A DNA stretch of 64,000 bases from Candidatus Enterosoma merdigallinarum. GTDB lineage: Bacteria > Bacillota_I > Bacilli_A > RFN20 > CAG-288. The DNA lies in assembly GCA_018714385.1 (NCBI GenBank), contig DVNL01000007.1:1-64000 (forward strand), read 5' to 3'. Shown in pieces: positions 48,469 through 57,927 of the stretch; position 1 is the first letter of the stretch, and every line of letters begins with the position of its first letter. Both the position numbers and the translations under genes were made by a program. Below the pieces are notes generated by a model that ran no database searches, was not told the origin of the DNA, and saw only the letters and a list, made by a program, of their open reading frames with translations.

Positions 48469-50955
48469 CTATTTTCGCTGAAGGAATTTCCCGGTCAGGC
48501 TTTTCGGATTGGAGCGAATCCTTTCGATAGGTCCCGCTTCGACGATTCGGCCTCCCTCCTTTCCTCCACCGGGTCCCATGTCGATGATATAGTCGGCATT
48601 TCTAATGACGTCGAGATCGTGCTCGATGACGACGACCGTCGCTCCGGAATCGATGAGCGTCTGGAAGACGGAAAGCAGTGTTCGGACATCGAGGGGATGC
48701 AGGCCGATCGTCGGTTCGTCAAAGACGAACAGCGCATCTTCCTGTCCCTTTCCCATCTCGCTGGCGAGTTTGAGCCTTTGGGCTTCTCCGCCGGAAAGGC
48801 TGGGCGTTTCCTCGCCCAAGGTGAGATAGCCAAGCCCCAGTTTCGAGAGCACTTCCAGTCTTTGCCGAACGAGCTTCATGTCGCGACAGTCTTCCATGGC
48901 ATCGTCGATGTCCTCGGCCATCAATTGCGGCAAGGTGAAGCTTCGTCCGTTCTTGGCTCGATAGCGGATCTGGTCTGCCTCTTTTCCATACCGGGTTCCA
49001 CGGCAGTCGGGACATGGGATTTCGACGTCCGGGAGGAATTGGACATCCAGGCTGATCGTTCCCGTCCCGTCGCAGGTCGGACAGCGGAGTTTTCCCGTGT
49101 TGTAGGAGAAATCGCCTGCCTTGAAGCCGAGTGTCTTGGCTTCCGTTTGACGCGCGAATGTCTTTCTCAGTTCGTCGTGGACTTCGGCATAGGTGGCGAC
49201 GGTGGAACGGACGTTTATGCCTATCGGCGTGGCATCGATGAGTTTGACATGGCGGATCCCGGAAGGGTCGACGGATTTGACGTGGGAAGGCAAAGCCTTA
49301 TTCTCGATGCAGGCCTTCAAGCCGGGGACAAGACTTTCCAAGACCAACGTCGTCTTTCCGGAGCCGGAAACGCCGGTGACGACGGTGAGCCTTCCCTTTG
49401 GAATTTCGACGGATAGAGGCTTGACGGTATGAATTTCATTCGTAGAGAGACAAATCCTCCCTTTTTCAAAAAGATGGTCATTTCCGATGACATGGTGAAT
49501 TCTTTCTGGATTCGGATTGAACAAAAATGGGCCAATCTTTGAACTTTTGTTCTTTGCCAAATCGTCTGGCTTGCCTTGAGCGATGATTTCGCCGCCTTTG
49601 GATCCGGCTCCCGGTCCCATTTCGACTATCCAGTCTGCTTGGGAGAGGACTTGCGAGTCGTGATCGACGAGGATGACGGAGTTTCCGTCATCGACGAGAT
49701 CCTTCATGACGCCGACAAGGCCGACGATGTTTGCCGGATGGAGTCCGATGGACGGCTCGTCCAGGACATAAAGAACGCCCGTCGTCCTGTTTCGGACGGC
49801 GCGGGCAAGCTGCATTCTTTGCCTTTCCCCGGTCGAGAGAGTCGAGGCGGCACGATCCAGCGAGAGATATCCAAGGCCCAGATCCAGCAGTCTTTTTGCC
49901 GTGGAGAGAAGGGACTCGCAGATGCTTTCGGCCATGGGGCGCATTTCCTCGGGAAGGCTTCCGGGCACGCCTTTCGTCCATTCGACGAGTTCGGAAAGGG
50001 GCATCTTGCACGCCTTGTCCAAAGAGATTCCCCGAAGCAGAGGGGAGCGGGCCTTGTCGGAAAGACGCGTCCCCATGCAATCCGGGCAGATATCCTGCCT
50101 CAGGAATTTCTCGACGCGTTTCATGCCGCTTTCGTCCTTGACTTTCGCCAAGGCGTTTTCCACGGTGTGGACGGCGCTGTAGTAGGTGAAGTCCAGTTCG
50201 GCCGCGTCGTTGGAGTTCTTGGCCTTGTAGAAGATATGCTTCTTGACGGCCGGGCCGTTGTAGACGATTTCCTTTTCCTCCGGAGTCAGGTCCTTGAATG
50301 GGATGTCCGTCCTTACGCCCATGGCGCGGCAGACATCGACCATGAGCGACCACATCAAAGAGTTCCACGGCGCGACGGCCCCTTGCTCGAGGGTGAGGTT
50401 TTCATCCGGCACGAGCGTGGCAAGGTCGACTTTCCGGACGATGCCTGTCCCTTGGCAGGTCGGGCAGGCGCCTTGGCTGTTGAAGGAGAGCTCTTCCGCC
50501 GACGGAGCATCGAACTGGGCATGGCAGACAGGGCAGACCAGAGTCTTTCCGGCTGCGACATCGAGCGTCGGCTCCAGATAGTGGCCGTTCGGGCAACGAT
50601 GTCTTGCCAAACGGGAATACATCAAGCGAAGGCTGTTGAGAAGCTCGGTCCCCGTCCCGAAGGTGCTGCGGATTCCCGGGACGCCCGGCCTTTGATGCAA
50701 GGCCAGAGCCGCCGGAACGTAGAGGATTTCGTCGACCTGTGCCTTTCCGGCCTGCGTCATCCTTCTTCGGGTATAGGTCGAGAGAGCCTCCAGATAGCGT
50801 CTCGATCCTTCCGCATAGAGGACGCCGAGGGCAAGGGAGGACTTTCCGGAACCAGATACGCCGGCAATGCCGACGATCTTCCCCAAAGGGATGTCGATGT
50901 CGATGTTCTTGAGATTGTGGACTTTTGCACCACGAATTTCGATATGGTCTCTCAT
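48469..50955 (-). CDS. UvrA-like ABC ATPase (short paralog class)
   Basis: GVSGSGKSSLALGVLYAEGSRRYLEAL, LSTGERQRMQLARAV, CPTCDGTG / CPDCRGTRYG zinc motifs, LSGGEAQRLKLASEMGKGQEDALFVFDEPTIGLHP; 828 aa. Confidence 0.9.
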   Translation of the reverse strand: MRDHIEIRGAKVHNLKNIDIDIPLGKIVGIAGVSGSGKSSLALGVLYAEGSRRYLEALSTYTRRRMTQAGKAQVDEILYVPAALALHQRPGVPGIRSTFGTGTELLNSLRLMYSRLARHRCPNGHYLEPTLDVAAGKTLVCPVCHAQFDAPSAEELSFNSQGACPTCQGTGIVRKVDLATLVPDENLTLEQGAVAPWNSLMWSLMVDVCRAMGVRTDIPFKDLTPEEKEIVYNGPAVKKHIFYKAKNSNDAAELDFTYYSAVHTVENALAKVKDESGMKRVEKFLRQDICPDCMGTRLSDKARSPLLRGISLDKACKMPLSELVEWTKGVPGSLPEEMRPMAESICESLLSTAKRLLDLGLGYLSLDRAASTLSTGERQRMQLARAVRNRTTGVLYVLDEPSIGLHPANIVGLVGVMKDLVDDGNSVILVDHDSQVLSQADWIVEMGPGAGSKGGEIIAQGKPDDLAKNKSSKIGPFLFNPNPERIHHVIGNDHLFEKGRICLSTNEIHTVKPLSVEIPKGRLTVVTGVSGSGKTTLVLESLVPGLKACIENKALPSHVKSVDPSGIRHVKLIDATPIGINVRSTVATYAEVHDELRKTFARQTEAKTLGFKAGDFSYNTGKLRCPTCDGTGTISLDVQFLPDVEIPCPDCRGTRYGKEADQIRYRAKNGRSFTLPQLMAEDIDDAMEDCRDMKLVRQRLEVLSKLGLGYLTLGEETPSLSGGEAQRLKLASEMGKGQEDALFVFDEPTIGLHPLDVRTLLSVFQTLIDSGATVVVIEHDLDVIRNADYIIDMGPGGGKEGGRIVEAGPIERIRSNPKSLTGKFLQRK

Positions 50956-50967
50956 TTGTCGTTCTTC

Positions 50968-52848
50968 CTATTGAATCTCTTTTCCCGTCATGGCGGAGAG
51001 ATATCGTGCAAGATCGTCGTCCTCACAATAGACGAAGCAGCCTTTTTGGCCTCGCGACAGGAGGACGCGATATGTGTTTCGGATGATTCTGTCCGCCAAG
51101 GCATAGTTGCGGGAGGTTTTGATTCCCAGGAGGGACTTGTCCGTTTTTGCCCGCATCGTGCAATCGGTCTGAACATGGCCGTCTTGATAGATGAGGTCCC
51201 TTCCTATGATGACTCCGACATAGTCCAACTCCAGACCCTGGCTGGTATGGATGCATCCGACCTGGTCGAAGGAGTCGGGATCTATCGCCCAGGTTTTCGT
51301 CTTGTTGAAATTCCATTGGGCCTTGAAGCCGTCCTTCAAAAGAATGTCGTATTGGGTGTCGTCTGTTTTGGAAACCCAATTGTAGCAGTATCCGGCGACT
51401 AACCGGGCCTTGTTGTTTCCGTTTTTCTCCCTCAGGATTTCCCGCATCTTCGTCGGGCTCGAGTAGATACGGAAATCGTAGTCGAAGTCGAAAGCCGTGT
51501 TCGCCGTCTCGCGAATGCCAAGAAGGTTGTCCAAGAAGGCGAGATAACCGTCGGAGCCATTGCAGCGGAACTGGCTGACCAAGGTCAGGGAGGGATCGTC
51601 GATGACATGGCTGTTTTCCTCTCTGGCCATCTCTTTGATCATCCTGACGTTTCCGAAGTCGCTCGTCGTCACGATCTGGTCTTCGTCGATGAAGAAGACG
51701 GAGACCTTCGAGGCGTGGATGATTTCTTTCGCCTGATTGGTTCCTTTGTTGTGGAACATGCCGCTTTTCTCATTGAGCCGGTGCGCCTCGTCGCAAATGA
51801 GACAATCGAAAACATCTCTTTTTTCATCGACGAAGCATCCGCTCGACATGAAAAGATTCTTGACATATCCCTTCCTGTAGTTTTGTCCGATCAGGTTGGC
51901 GGAATAGACTTCTCTGGGGGCACTATTCTTGGTGACGTAGGCGCAGCTAAGGCCTTTTTGCAATAATGTTGCAAGAAGCTGTATGGCGATGACGCTTTTT
52001 CCAGTTCCAGGGCCGCCACGGACGATGATGGTGTGCTTTGGAGTCGAGTCCGAAGTGGGGCTCTTTTCTGCCGTCGCCTTTTCGACACAGTCGAGAATGG
52101 TCTCATAGGCGACTTTCTGTTCGTCGATAAGATAGAATTCCCGGTTTCCCTTTATCATGCTGACGATGGTGTCTTGAAGGGCCTTGCTCGGCCTTAGCCT
52201 TCCGTAATCAAAAGACATCAAGACATCCTTGCCATCTTTCTTATGAATAAATCTTTTTATGAAATTGCGAAGTTTTACCGTATCTCTTCCTAGAAATATT
52301 GGTGCAAGAGAGATGATTTCATGATAGAAATCGTTGTCGATGTGTTTTCTGTTCTGCTCTAGGTAATTGTGTAGATAGGCACAGGGGTGAAGCCGGATGT
52401 TCTTTCTGGCCACATCCTCGTTGTAGTTTTCAATCGTCTTGGCATAGGTGTAGGCTTGATAGGAGGGATGGCAGACGGCTCTGTTGGCATGCCCGGTGAA
52501 GGCGTAGACGATATCCGGCCGTCCGGTCTGCTGACTGTCCTCCCATTGCTTGAGTTCGACGACGATAACATGGCTTCTTTCGGCATCGTCCTTTCCCGAA
52601 ATCATGAAATCCACTCGCTTGGAGGTGAGAGGGATTTGATATTCGATGGCGACTTGGCATTCGTCGTCTATCGCCGCGTCGTCCAAGGCGTTTCGCATGA
52701 ATTGCATCGAATTCATCCAGGCGCGGTGTTCGCTTGGGTTGTTGTGGACAACGCCTCTTTCTCGGAATTTGTCTTCCAGGATGTCTGCGATGCTATTGTC
52801 GCGGACATCCATCATGAAATTCCTTTTCGTGTCTTGATAGATGATCAT
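50968..52848 (-). CDS. DUF2075-type nuclease/helicase
   Basis: N-terminal PD-(D/E)xK-like VDFMISGKD...VIVVELKQWE; IIVRGGPGTGKSVIAIQLL (Walker A); CLICDEAHRL (Walker B); C-terminal CIHTSQGLELDYVGVIIG and NTYRVLLSRGQKGCFVY. Confidence 0.85.
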   Translation of the reverse strand: MIIYQDTKRNFMMDVRDNSIADILEDKFRERGVVHNNPSEHRAWMNSMQFMRNALDDAAIDDECQVAIEYQIPLTSKRVDFMISGKDDAERSHVIVVELKQWEDSQQTGRPDIVYAFTGHANRAVCHPSYQAYTYAKTIENYNEDVARKNIRLHPCAYLHNYLEQNRKHIDNDFYHEIISLAPIFLGRDTVKLRNFIKRFIHKKDGKDVLMSFDYGRLRPSKALQDTIVSMIKGNREFYLIDEQKVAYETILDCVEKATAEKSPTSDSTPKHTIIVRGGPGTGKSVIAIQLLATLLQKGLSCAYVTKNSAPREVYSANLIGQNYRKGYVKNLFMSSGCFVDEKRDVFDCLICDEAHRLNEKSGMFHNKGTNQAKEIIHASKVSVFFIDEDQIVTTSDFGNVRMIKEMAREENSHVIDDPSLTLVSQFRCNGSDGYLAFLDNLLGIRETANTAFDFDYDFRIYSSPTKMREILREKNGNNKARLVAGYCYNWVSKTDDTQYDILLKDGFKAQWNFNKTKTWAIDPDSFDQVGCIHTSQGLELDYVGVIIGRDLIYQDGHVQTDCTMRAKTDKSLLGIKTSRNYALADRIIRNTYRVLLSRGQKGCFVYCEDDDLARYLSAMTGKEIQ

Positions 52849-52849
52849 C

Positions 52850-53161
52850 CTAGTATTCTTTCGATGGGGAAGGATACTTGATGGCATTCCTCTTCATTTT
52901 CTCGAGGACGATATCGTCGAGATCCAGATGATATTTCTGGGCGATCTGGACGGCATATATCAGGACATCCGCCAGTTCTTCCTTGATTTTCTCGAGGCTT
53001 TGGTCGCAATCCAAATCCGTTCCACTCCATTGGTATATCTCCAGAAGTTCGGAAGCCTCTAAGGCAAGAGAGACGGCCAGATCTTTTCCGTTATGATATT
53101 TGTCCCAATCTCTTTCTTTGTTGAAGGCATCGATTTTGGCAATGGTTTTGTCGCTGAGCAT
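52850..53161 (-). CDS. MazG-like nucleotide pyrophosphohydrolase
   Basis: MLSDKTIAKIDAFNKERDWDKYHNGKDLAVSLALEASELLEIYQW...KEELADVLIYAVQIA: EASE..E and EELADVL motifs. Confidence 0.9.
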   Translation of the reverse strand: MLSDKTIAKIDAFNKERDWDKYHNGKDLAVSLALEASELLEIYQWSGTDLDCDQSLEKIKEELADVLIYAVQIAQKYHLDLDDIVLEKMKRNAIKYPSPSKEY

Positions 53162-53366
53162 ATTTTCCTCCTGACACACTATTTTACACGAAAAAAGAAA
53201 GGGCATGTTTATGAAAACAAGGGGCAAAAGATAGTATCTGTCCCTTTTTATAGAGCCCCTTTGCCAGAACGAAAGATGATAATCATAAGAAATGATCTGC
53301 TAATCCAATGAAGAACCTTTGATGATTCGCGTTGAACCATCTTTTGTTTTGCACTAATATGATTAT

Positions 53367-56300
53367 ATGAGCCAAATTGGGAAAGTCATTTCGCAAGCCA
53401 TCAAAGAAGGACACTGGCTTTTGATCGATTATCAAAGTAAAGATAGCGAAAAAACGACATATTGGATCTCTGTTTTAGATGTTTGCAATGACAAAAATGG
53501 TGCAGCAAGGCTAGAGGTCAATATGTTCAATACTTATCGATCAATGGATGTTTTGAAAGGGAAAATCTTTTTCGATAGCATCCTTTCGGCTACGATATTG
53601 CCCTTTACGGATTATGAAGTTCCTGAAGCGTTGGAAGAGAAATTGAGGATATCGTCCAAGGAATATCCTTGGCTGGAATACGATTCCTATCGAAACAGTT
53701 TATTGAATTATTATTTGGATTGTCGACATTTGGACAATGATCCTTCACAAAAAGAAGGAAATTTCTTGCCTGGTGTTGATGTCGAACGGCTTTTGAGCAT
53801 TGGGCAGATTCCTTTGAATGAGGAACAGGAACAGATTGTCGCAAAATCCATCGTAGAAAAATATGGGAAAGAAAGCGAAAAGGGAATGGCCGAATATCGC
53901 TTTGCCATTTCAGTCGTTTCTATCGAAAAACAGGGAAGGATTTATGTCGTTTGCTATCACAATCTCACATTCAATCCCCTGACGAAATATTTGTCGATCG
54001 ACAAAGAGCTTTGCTTCAATATGAGCTTTCTCTGCCGTTTGTTTCCGGACAAGCCGGAAATTGTGGAAAGAGACAGATTTTCTTTGTCGAACTACGTCGA
54101 TATGAACGTCAATGAATTTATCGAGATTTTCAAACGAGACAGGAAGGAAGGCCTGGATATCTTGCGGGGCGGATTGAAATATAGGGAATATCTCGTCGAC
54201 TCCAGAAATGAACTCCTTATTCTTGAACGTCCTTTTATGAGCAGTCTTGAAAAGACCTATCAGGAAATCGAGGACGAATATCAAGCTGGAACTCTCCCAT
54301 ATCCCCTTAGGGCTTTCTTCGGGAATGTTTCGAGGGCATTCTATAACCATGCCAGAAAAGAGCCTTATTTGGTGATTTATGATGAAAAAACGAACATCGA
54401 TCAGGTCTTGGCGCTTTATAACGCCTTAAAGTATCCTGTCACCTATGTTCAAGGGCCTCCGGGAACGGGGAAAACACAGACTCTGATCAATGTTATTCTG
54501 AGCGCTTTTTTCAATAAAAGAACAGTCTTGATGTCTTCTGGAAACAACAGACCTGTTGATGCGATCATCGATAAGCTGAAATTTGTTTACAAAGATAAAA
54601 TACCGATACCCTTTCCATGGCTTCGTTTGGGAAACAAAAATGAAATGCTAAAGGCTTTGGAACGAATCAAAGAGATATCTCGATATACCACCAATAGCAA
54701 ACCGGATCCGACAAAGCTCGAAAAGATATTCTCAGATCACAATTCCAAAATCGAAAAATTGCTTTCTCTTTTAAAAATATATGAACAAAAGCAGGATATT
54801 CGTGAAAAGGGGAGTAATTTGCGTAATTTTTTGGCTGTTGGTAAATTGCCAGAAGAATTCAACTCTTTTCTCGAAAAGCAATTGGAAAGATATATCACAG
54901 AATATAAGGCCCTTCCGACGATTCAGAATGAGGATGTCATTTCGCTTTGCAACCCTGTTTCCAATGATTTTAAGTTCTTACAATTTTTGTATTTTGAGTC
55001 TTTGAATTATATTCTCAAGCTTAAATTGCCAAGATATCAGCCTCTTATCGAAATTTGCAATATAGACGAGGAAAAGAAAAAAGTCTCGGAGTTTAATCAC
55101 TGGCTGTCGGACGATGACAATCTTGCTCTTCTGAATGATGTCTTTCCCATTATTTTTTGCACCAACATGTCTTCTGCGCGCCTTGGGACGGGAAAATATA
55201 AATTTGACTTGACGATTATGGATGAAGCAGGACAGTGCTCTATTTCTGATGCTTTGCTGCCCATCGCTCGAGGCCGTTCCTTGCTTATCCTTGGAGACCA
55301 ATCGCAATTGCACCCCATTGTCTTGCTAGATGATACGACCGATGCCGCTCTTCGGGAAAAATATAGAATCGATCCAAGTTATGCTTATAGCAATAATTCT
55401 ATTCTCACGGTCATGAAGCGACATGATAATATCTCCAAATTTGTCTTTCTTTCTTACCATTACCGTTGTGGAGAAAAAATCATTTCCTTTTCGAACCAGC
55501 GGTATTATGGAAAGAAAATCAAACCAAAATCCCCAAATGGTCTGGGCAGCGTCGAACTTCATGAGGTCGAAAACAAAAATGCCGGGACCAGCGATAATTA
55601 TCGAAATGCGTGCTACGAAGAAGCCAAGGCGATTGTGTCGTTTGTCAAGAAGGCAAATATGATGAACACGACTATACTTTGCCCCTTTGTCAACCAAGTC
55701 AATCTTATCAACAAATTTTTGGAGGAATCTGGCATTCATGAAGTCAAAGCCGGAACGATTCACACTATGCAGGGGGCAGAGAACGACACGGTGATTTTAT
55801 CGACGGCCATTTCGCATAAAACGCAGCGACGAACTTATGAATGGGTAAAAAACAATTCGGAATTGTTCAACGTTGCATCGACAAGAGCCAAAAAGAAGTT
55901 CATCATCTATGCCGACGTCAAGGCTATCAACGCCTTGTCTAAAGGACAGGATGATGATCTTTCCGAATTGGTTAAATTCGCCTTGAAGAATGGCAATGTC
56001 GTCGTTGAGCCGAACGAGAAATATACCATGGAAATCGGATATTCGAACAACAGCGCAAGCGAAGCCGAATTCTGGAAGACGATGAGTCATCTTTGTAGCG
56101 TCTACCCGAAATATACTGCCAGAAGAAATGTCCCGGAATCCGAAGTTTTTTCCGACAGGCCGGAAGCTTCCTCTTTTAAAGGGGAATTCGATCTTGTTTT
56201 ATTCGAAAGAAAAAAGCCTGTTATGGCATTCGAAATCAACGGAATGGAACATTCCGTCGATGCCAGGACCATTGAGAGAGATAGGAAAAAGCAGGCGCTT

Positions 56301-56426
56301 TGTCTAGAAATGGGATTCCAGTTGGTTTTTATCGGAAACAGAGACGTCAAAGACTATGAACTAATAAAGGATCTTATTCGCAGCTTCGTTCGGTCCCGGC
56401 ACAAAGAATCTAATATGGAGGCGTAG
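53367..56426 (+). CDS. SF1 (UPF1-like) helicase with WYL-like N-terminus and C-terminal nuclease-like (DUF2726-type) domain
   Basis: YVQGPPGTGKTQTLINVILSAF, TIMDEAGQCSISDALLP, GDQSQLHPIV, YHYRCGEKIISFSN, TIHTMQGAENDTVILSTA, NVASTRAKKKFIIY, C-terminal FDLVLFERKKPVMAFEINGMEH. Confidence 0.88.
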   Translation: MSQIGKVISQAIKEGHWLLIDYQSKDSEKTTYWISVLDVCNDKNGAARLEVNMFNTYRSMDVLKGKIFFDSILSATILPFTDYEVPEALEEKLRISSKEYPWLEYDSYRNSLLNYYLDCRHLDNDPSQKEGNFLPGVDVERLLSIGQIPLNEEQEQIVAKSIVEKYGKESEKGMAEYRFAISVVSIEKQGRIYVVCYHNLTFNPLTKYLSIDKELCFNMSFLCRLFPDKPEIVERDRFSLSNYVDMNVNEFIEIFKRDRKEGLDILRGGLKYREYLVDSRNELLILERPFMSSLEKTYQEIEDEYQAGTLPYPLRAFFGNVSRAFYNHARKEPYLVIYDEKTNIDQVLALYNALKYPVTYVQGPPGTGKTQTLINVILSAFFNKRTVLMSSGNNRPVDAIIDKLKFVYKDKIPIPFPWLRLGNKNEMLKALERIKEISRYTTNSKPDPTKLEKIFSDHNSKIEKLLSLLKIYEQKQDIREKGSNLRNFLAVGKLPEEFNSFLEKQLERYITEYKALPTIQNEDVISLCNPVSNDFKFLQFLYFESLNYILKLKLPRYQPLIEICNIDEEKKKVSEFNHWLSDDDNLALLNDVFPIIFCTNMSSARLGTGKYKFDLTIMDEAGQCSISDALLPIARGRSLLILGDQSQLHPIVLLDDTTDAALREKYRIDPSYAYSNNSILTVMKRHDNISKFVFLSYHYRCGEKIISFSNQRYYGKKIKPKSPNGLGSVELHEVENKNAGTSDNYRNACYEEAKAIVSFVKKANMMNTTILCPFVNQVNLINKFLEESGIHEVKAGTIHTMQGAENDTVILSTAISHKTQRRTYEWVKNNSELFNVASTRAKKKFIIYADVKAINALSKGQDDDLSELVKFALKNGNVVVEPNEKYTMEIGYSNNSASEAEFWKTMSHLCSVYPKYTARRNVPESEVFSDRPEASSFKGEFDLVLFERKKPVMAFEINGMEHSVDARTIERDRKKQALCLEMGFQLVFIGNRDVKDYELIKDLIRSFVRSRHKESNMEA

Positions 56427-57660
56427 TAGCCATCGTGTCAGGTTTTTTATTTCCGCGATAACTGGCAAGGAATGTTATCGGATCGATCTCGAAATTGTCT
56501 TCGATTTCCCCGTTGACACGATAGAAAGAAACGTCGGTCGAATTGATGTTATAAAGCCGATAGACGAAATAAATGTCTTTGTCTCTTTTGGAGGCTTCCA
56601 GCTCGCCTTTTGATATCTGGAATTTCGTGTCGATTCGGCTTTTCGTCGATTTGACTTCGATATGGATCTCCCTCACTTCTCCATCGAAGAGGTCATAGGA
56701 ACGGATGTCGTAGCCGAAATAGTCCGATTTCGATGCGACCCACTCGATCTTGTCGGCATAGTCGGCCAATTTCTCGTTTTTCAACAATCTCTCTTTTTCA
56801 TAAGCGAGGACAAGCTTTTCGCCCAGCAGTCCGGTCTTGGCATCCTCTTCGGCTTTCTTGAGATAGTCGATCTTTTTGGGGATAGGGTTTGTAAGGCGGG
56901 CGAATCTTTCGCTTCTGTCGACTTTGGGCTGGACTTCTTTGAGACGGCGGTTGAAATCATAGGGCTCGAACCCGTCCTCGTCGATGCTATCTTTGATGAT
57001 CTGCTCCGCCGTGTCTGAGTCGAGGGTCAAATCCTTCTGATTTTTCACTCTTTCGTATTCCAGGATATTTTCCACGATCGTCTCATAGCTGTTTGTCCCG
57101 GAGTGTTTGACGATGTCGTCGTAGATAGATATCATCGAAGACAAATCATCAACAAGTTCTTTTTCATTAAAAGAATTGGACTGATAGTATTTTGAAAGAA
57201 TCGTTGTTTTTTCATATCCATATCCAAGGGATGACTTCTTTGCAGATAAATCTATTGGACCATTCGAGAACTTCGTTGGACCTATTTCATCTCGAAGGTA
57301 GTTCGATACGAGTTCCGCGACCCGATATTTTTCTCTTTTGTATTCTTTCTCAAAATAAGTGATGCCTTGCTGGAGGACGAGATAGAAGCCGATCATGTCC
57401 CGACGGAAAAGATAGCAGACATAGATGCCGTTCTGAGTGGAGATCGTCATGTTCTTGTTCAGTATCGACACCCAAGGATAGTCGGTCTTGTTCCCTTGGC
57501 CCATGGAGCCTTTGACGGAAAGTTCTTTCCGGTTTCCTAGCCTTGCGGCGATTTCTTTCGGCAGTTCCCGGACCAGTTCACGATAAAGCGGATCTGTGTT
57601 GTCCACCTTTGTTTTGAGGCCGAGATAGCCTTTTAATATATCCTGAAACTGTTTTTGCAT
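56410..57660 (-). CDS. DUF3578 (McrB-N-like) plus DUF3883 (PD-(D/E)xK-like) protein
   Basis: N-terminal YPWVSILNKNMTISTQNGIYVCYLFRRDMIGFYLVLQQG; C-terminal GLLGEKLVLAYEKERL...SDYFGYDIRSYDLFDGEVREIHIEVKSTKS. Confidence 0.8.
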   Translation of the reverse strand: MQKQFQDILKGYLGLKTKVDNTDPLYRELVRELPKEIAARLGNRKELSVKGSMGQGNKTDYPWVSILNKNMTISTQNGIYVCYLFRRDMIGFYLVLQQGITYFEKEYKREKYRVAELVSNYLRDEIGPTKFSNGPIDLSAKKSSLGYGYEKTTILSKYYQSNSFNEKELVDDLSSMISIYDDIVKHSGTNSYETIVENILEYERVKNQKDLTLDSDTAEQIIKDSIDEDGFEPYDFNRRLKEVQPKVDRSERFARLTNPIPKKIDYLKKAEEDAKTGLLGEKLVLAYEKERLLKNEKLADYADKIEWVASKSDYFGYDIRSYDLFDGEVREIHIEVKSTKSRIDTKFQISKGELEASKRDKDIYFVYRLYNINSTDVSFYRVNGEIEDNFEIDPITFLASYRGNKKPDTMATTPPY

Positions 57661-57927
57661 AAGGACTTCCGCTTTCGTCGCCTAGTATACCAGATCGTAC
57701 AATACAACTCATCCCTTTCGGAGGGCTTTCTGTATCGGAAAAAAGCTTTTCTTCCATTGAGCAAGATAATATTACCGAGGTCCGGATATGTTGTATCTAG
57801 ACAAGAATATTTTTGGAAACAATGGGTGTCAAAACTTGAATCTGATAAAATTAGATTGTCGAAAGGCAAAAAGAGGTTGAGCATTCATTTTTGTAGACGC
57901 TAAAATTGATGGAGAGAAGGTAAAACC

